Source of the DNA: an uncultured Rhodospirillales bacterium
GTDB lineage: Bacteria > Pseudomonadota > Alphaproteobacteria > Acetobacterales > Acetobacteraceae
DNA: 19,803 nt
Direction of reading: 5' to 3'
Assembly: GCA_903928045.1 (NCBI GenBank)
Contig: CAIYPH010000497.1
Span: 1-19,803 of the forward strand
The position numbers were made by a program, and so were the translations under genes. Every line of letters starts with the position of its first letter. The first letter of the stretch is position 1. Positions 17,694 to 19,803 of the stretch are shown here, piece after piece. Under the pieces are notes generated by a model that was not told where the DNA came from, ran no database searches, and saw only the letters and a list, made by a program, of their open reading frames with translations.

Positions 17694-18042
17694 CGGTTGG
17701 TTCGGTGTTATGGGTCAGGGGCCCCGCGGGTGGGCCGTGCACGAGCGTGCCGGGACGCGGGGCGCGGCTGAGCCGATGCGCCGTGGGGGCGCCGGTGTAT
17801 CGCGGCAGCAATTGCCCGTTGCGCCACGGCGCGGGCACGGCAACCCATTCCACCTCCTCCTGCGTCTCCATCTCGGCCTCCGCCGCCGCATGCAGCACCC
17901 TCACCAACACCGACGGCAATGCGGGCATGGCGCCGCGACGGGCCACGCCGAGCAGGGCGGCCAGCAACGCGCCCAGCATTCCACCGATGAGGGTGGCGAT
18001 GCGGTTCGCGTCGGTCAGGGGATGGGTGGGCGCGGATTTCAT
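17683..18042 (-). CDS. Hypothetical small membrane protein, 119 residues
   Basis: I do not recognise this protein. It has one hydrophobic segment at about 15-34 (IATLIGGMLGALLAALLGVA) with a glycine-rich face. An amphipathic stretch and an acidic run (AAAEAEMETQEEVEW, about 53-67) follow, then a Pro/Gly-rich tail. The GC-rich third codon positions and the strong upstream promoter (18076-18104) support a real gene. Competing plus-strand frames over the same DNA have no such support. ATG at 18042 lacks a clear ribosome binding site, about 36 nt after the -10 box. It converges on the dsbD-like gene and ends inside a hairpin loop. A lineage-restricted inner-membrane protein is the most that can be said. 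Confidence 0.6.
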   Translation of the reverse strand: MKSAPTHPLTDANRIATLIGGMLGALLAALLGVARRGAMPALPSVLVRVLHAAAEAEMETQEEVEWVAVPAPWRNGQLLPRYTGAPTAHRLSRAPRPGTLVHGPPAGPLTHNTEPTGIA

Positions 18043-18075
18043 ACGGTGTTGGACACGCCAAATTGCGAATGAGAG

Positions 18076-18104
18076 ATTATAGATAACAATTTATGGGAGT
18101 GCAA
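18076..18104 (-). promoter_or_regulatory. Sigma70-like promoter for the 119-residue gene
   Basis: On the minus strand a perfect TATAAT (18076-18081) is preceded at exactly 17 nt by TTGCAC (18099-18104). It sits in an AT-rich pocket (about 18060-18135) in otherwise GC-rich DNA, 33 nt before the ATG at 18042. This is the best promoter in the window. Confidence 0.6.
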
Positions 18105-18160
18105 GCGAAATTTCCTGGGGTTGGTAAATTTTCTAGAGGTCAGTAAAGGGGAAGGAAGTT

Positions 18161-18351
18161 CTCCTTTTTTGAAAAAAAGGAGCAAAAAACTTTTATCCGT
18201 TTGGTGCGTGCCACCCCAGCCATCCGGGGAGGAAAGTCAACGGAAAGGGAGAGCGCTTTCGCGGATCGAAGGCGATCCGCTGTCGCTCCCGTCGCCGCTC
18301 CGCTTCGCTGCGCGTCAGGTTTTTTTGGTTCTTTTTGTTCACAAAAAGAAC
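18161..18351. repeat. Composite palindromic intergenic element, copy 2
   Basis: This block fills most of the 318-nt gap between the small gene start and the dehydrogenase stop. It has a left hairpin 18161-18182 (CTCCTTTTTT and complement), the shared CAAAAAACTTTTATCCG sequence (18183-18199), an 8-bp hairpin GCGGATCG/CGATCCGC at 18261-18280, and a right hairpin GTTCTTTTTG/CAAAAAGAAC at 18328-18351. It matches the element at 3810-3924 in its hairpins and A-run/ATCCG motif. Its right inner arm keeps only the T-run, so symmetry is partly lost. It ends 9 nt before the dehydrogenase stop and may terminate it. Confidence 0.7.
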
Positions 18352-18360
18352 ATGCTTTTC

Positions 18361-19803
18361 CTAGCTCCGGAGCCTTCCATTAGCAGGATCGTAGAGCGGC
18401 TCGGCGGCGACGCGGCAGGGGCGGCGTTCGCCGAACACTTCGACGTCCAGCGCCTGCCCCTCGCTCGCGAGGTCGATCCGCACGAAGGCCAGGGCGACCG
18501 AGCGGGCGAGCGTGTAGCTCCAGCCGGCGGAGGTGACGAGGCCGACGCGTGTGTTGCCGAGGAAGACCGAGGCGAGGGCGGGGGCGTCGGCGTCGCCGGC
18601 GTCGTCGAACAGCAGGGGGACCATGCGCTGGGTGCTGCCGCGCTGGCGTTCGGCGTTGATGGCGGGGCGGCCGACGTAGTCCGGCTTTTTGGTGGAGACG
18701 AAGCGTTCGAGGGCGGCTTCGAGCGGGGAGTAGCCGATTTCGAGGTCGCTTTTCCAACCGCGATAGCATTTGTCGAGGCGGAGGCTGTCGACGGCGTAGA
18801 TGCCGAAATCGGCGATGCCGTGGGGTTCGCCGGCGGCCCAGAGGGAATGATATAGGCCGACCAGGGATTCCATGGGGGCGTGCAGCTCCCAGCCGAGTTC
18901 GCCGACATAGTTTACCCGCAGCGCCAGCAGGGTTGTGGTGCCGATCTCGATTTCCTGGGCGGTCATCCAGGGGAAGGCGGGGTTGGAGAGGTCGGCGCGG
19001 GTGACGGCGGTCAGCACGTCCCGCGCGCGGGGGCCGGCGAGGACGATTGTGCCGATTTGGGCGGAGACGATGTCGAGCTTCACCGTGCCGTCGGCTGGGA
19101 GGGCGGCGGTCAGCAGGTCTTCGTCATGCCATTCGGCGGAGGCGGCGGCGCAGAGGTAGAAGCGGTTTTCGGCGAGGCGGGTGACGGTGAATTCGCTGAG
19201 GATTTTGCCGTTGGGGGTCAGCGCGTAGGTGAGGCCGATGCGGCCGAGGGCGGGCAGGCGGGAGCAGAGGAGGTGGTCGAGCCAGGCGGCGGCGCCGGGG
19301 CCGGAGACGATGAATTTGGTGAAGCCGGGCAAATCGAGAATGCCGACGCGTTCGCGCACCGCGGCGACTTCGCGGCCGACCGCGGCGAAGCTGGTGCGGT
19401 CGCGGCGGAAGGTGAGGGTGTCCGGGCCGGCATCGGGGGCGGCGAACCAAGTTGGGCGTTCCCAGCCGCCGCGGGCGCCGAAGCGGGCGCCCTTGGCGGC
19501 GAGGAGGGCGTAGAGCGGCGAGGTGCGGGCGGGGCGGCCGGCCGGGCGTTCCTCGAGGGGGAAGGAGGCGGCGTATTCGTTCTGGTAGATCTCGATCGCC
19601 TTGGCTTCGGTATAGGTGGCGGTGGCGTAGCCGGTGTAGCGGCGCGGATCGAGGCCCCAGAGGTCCCATTCCGGGGCGCCATGGAGGACCCATTCGGCGA
19701 TCGCCTTGCCCGCGCCGCCGGCCTGGGCGATGCCGAAGCTGAAGGTGTTGGCGTGGAAGAAGTTCCGCAGCCCATGCGCCGGGCCGATATAGGGGTTGCC
19801 ATC
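18361..19803 (-). CDS. FAD-dependent sarcosine/dimethylglycine dehydrogenase family protein, 5'-truncated
   Basis: Read on the minus strand from the right edge, the frame is open for 480 codons to a TAG at 18361. The first 55 residues are the end of a DAO-type FAD oxidoreductase domain (HANTFSFGIAQAGGAGKAIAEW, WDLWGLDPRRY). A linker domain includes TFRRDRTSFAAVGREV near 125-145. The GcvT-like folate-binding half follows (GILDLPGFTKF, SGPGAAAWLDHLL, YVGELGWELHAP), ending with the GCV_T C-terminal barrel. Family proteins are about 800-850 residues, so roughly the last 58% is visible. They demethylate N-methylglycines and pass the one-carbon unit to folate. A GTG at 19359 can look like a start, but homology clearly continues upstream of it. 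Sarcosine versus dimethylglycine preference is undetermined. A palindromic element follows the stop. Confidence 0.93.
   Translation of the reverse strand, partial: DGNPYIGPAHGLRNFFHANTFSFGIAQAGGAGKAIAEWVLHGAPEWDLWGLDPRRYTGYATATYTEAKAIEIYQNEYAASFPLEERPAGRPARTSPLYALLAAKGARFGARGGWERPTWFAAPDAGPDTLTFRRDRTSFAAVGREVAAVRERVGILDLPGFTKFIVSGPGAAAWLDHLLCSRLPALGRIGLTYALTPNGKILSEFTVTRLAENRFYLCAAASAEWHDEDLLTAALPADGTVKLDIVSAQIGTIVLAGPRARDVLTAVTRADLSNPAFPWMTAQEIEIGTTTLLALRVNYVGELGWELHAPMESLVGLYHSLWAAGEPHGIADFGIYAVDSLRLDKCYRGWKSDLEIGYSPLEAALERFVSTKKPDYVGRPAINAERQRGSTQRMVPLLFDDAGDADAPALASVFLGNTRVGLVTSAGWSYTLARSVALAFVRIDLASEGQALDVEVFGERRPCRVAAEPLYDPANGRLRS

Noticed and set aside
17710..18072. Plus-strand 120-codon frame over the small membrane protein gene
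   Set aside because: It has no promoter or ribosome site, and its composition is that of a shadow. The minus-strand gene has a strong promoter and a coherent membrane segment.
15839..18082. A 747-codon plus-strand frame overlapping the dsbD-like gene
   Set aside because: It is Arg/Pro/Ala-rich and out of frame with a well-supported gene, and it runs through hairpins and the convergent gene.
18361..19359. A separate 332-residue GcvT-like gene starting at the GTG at 19359
   Set aside because: The frame stays open to the window edge and upstream residues match the dehydrogenase family, so the GTG is internal to a larger truncated gene.

Overview
The window is GC-rich DNA with dense coding. It looks like an alphaproteobacterial chromosome, and the best guess is Rhodospirillales/Acetobacteraceae. 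That guess rests on codon bias, on the protein variants seen (single-PDZ HtrA with a Tat-like leader, HrpB, ScsB/DsbD-like protein, short EamA permease), and on a T/A-tract palindromic intergenic element that I associate from memory with acetic-acid-bacterium genomes. No phage, plasmid, insertion sequence, CRISPR, rRNA or tRNA feature was found. Most of the window is ordinary core or accessory chromosome.

Layout. Positions 1-3787 (+) carry a 5'-truncated gamma-glutamyltransferase, an M20 zinc peptidase and an EamA/DMT permease. Together they resemble a peptide or amino-acid use cluster. A short intergenic palindromic element (3810-3924) separates them from a long run of minus-strand genes. 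In transcription order (right to left) these are hrpB (helicase), an HtrA/Deg periplasmic protease, an OmpR-type response regulator, a sensor histidine kinase, a small secreted two-cysteine protein, a GT-C membrane glycosyltransferase, grpE, dnaK and dnaJ. The protease, regulator, kinase and small-protein genes are 3 nt, -4 nt (overlap) and 21 nt apart, so they look like one envelope-stress operon. The glycosyltransferase ends 12 nt before grpE, where some other bacteria have hrcA.

Divergent from hrpB is a plus-strand DsbD/ScsB-like thiol-disulfide transporter (15657-17648). It converges on an unknown 119-codon minus-strand gene (17683-18042), with two GC hairpins at the junction. That small gene has a good sigma70-like promoter in an AT-rich pocket. 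A second, rearranged copy of the palindromic element (18161-18351) follows. The window ends inside a minus-strand FAD-dependent sarcosine/dimethylglycine dehydrogenase family gene whose 5' part lies beyond the right edge.

Functionally, much of the centre is protein quality control: cytoplasmic folding (GrpE-DnaK-DnaJ), periplasmic proteolysis with its own two-component system, and periplasmic disulfide reduction. The most interesting items are the repeated palindromic element, the HtrA/two-component/small secreted protein module with a possible direct-repeat operator upstream, and the orphan small gene with its own promoter. I saw nothing that clearly amounts to a new system; the HtrA module is the closest candidate.
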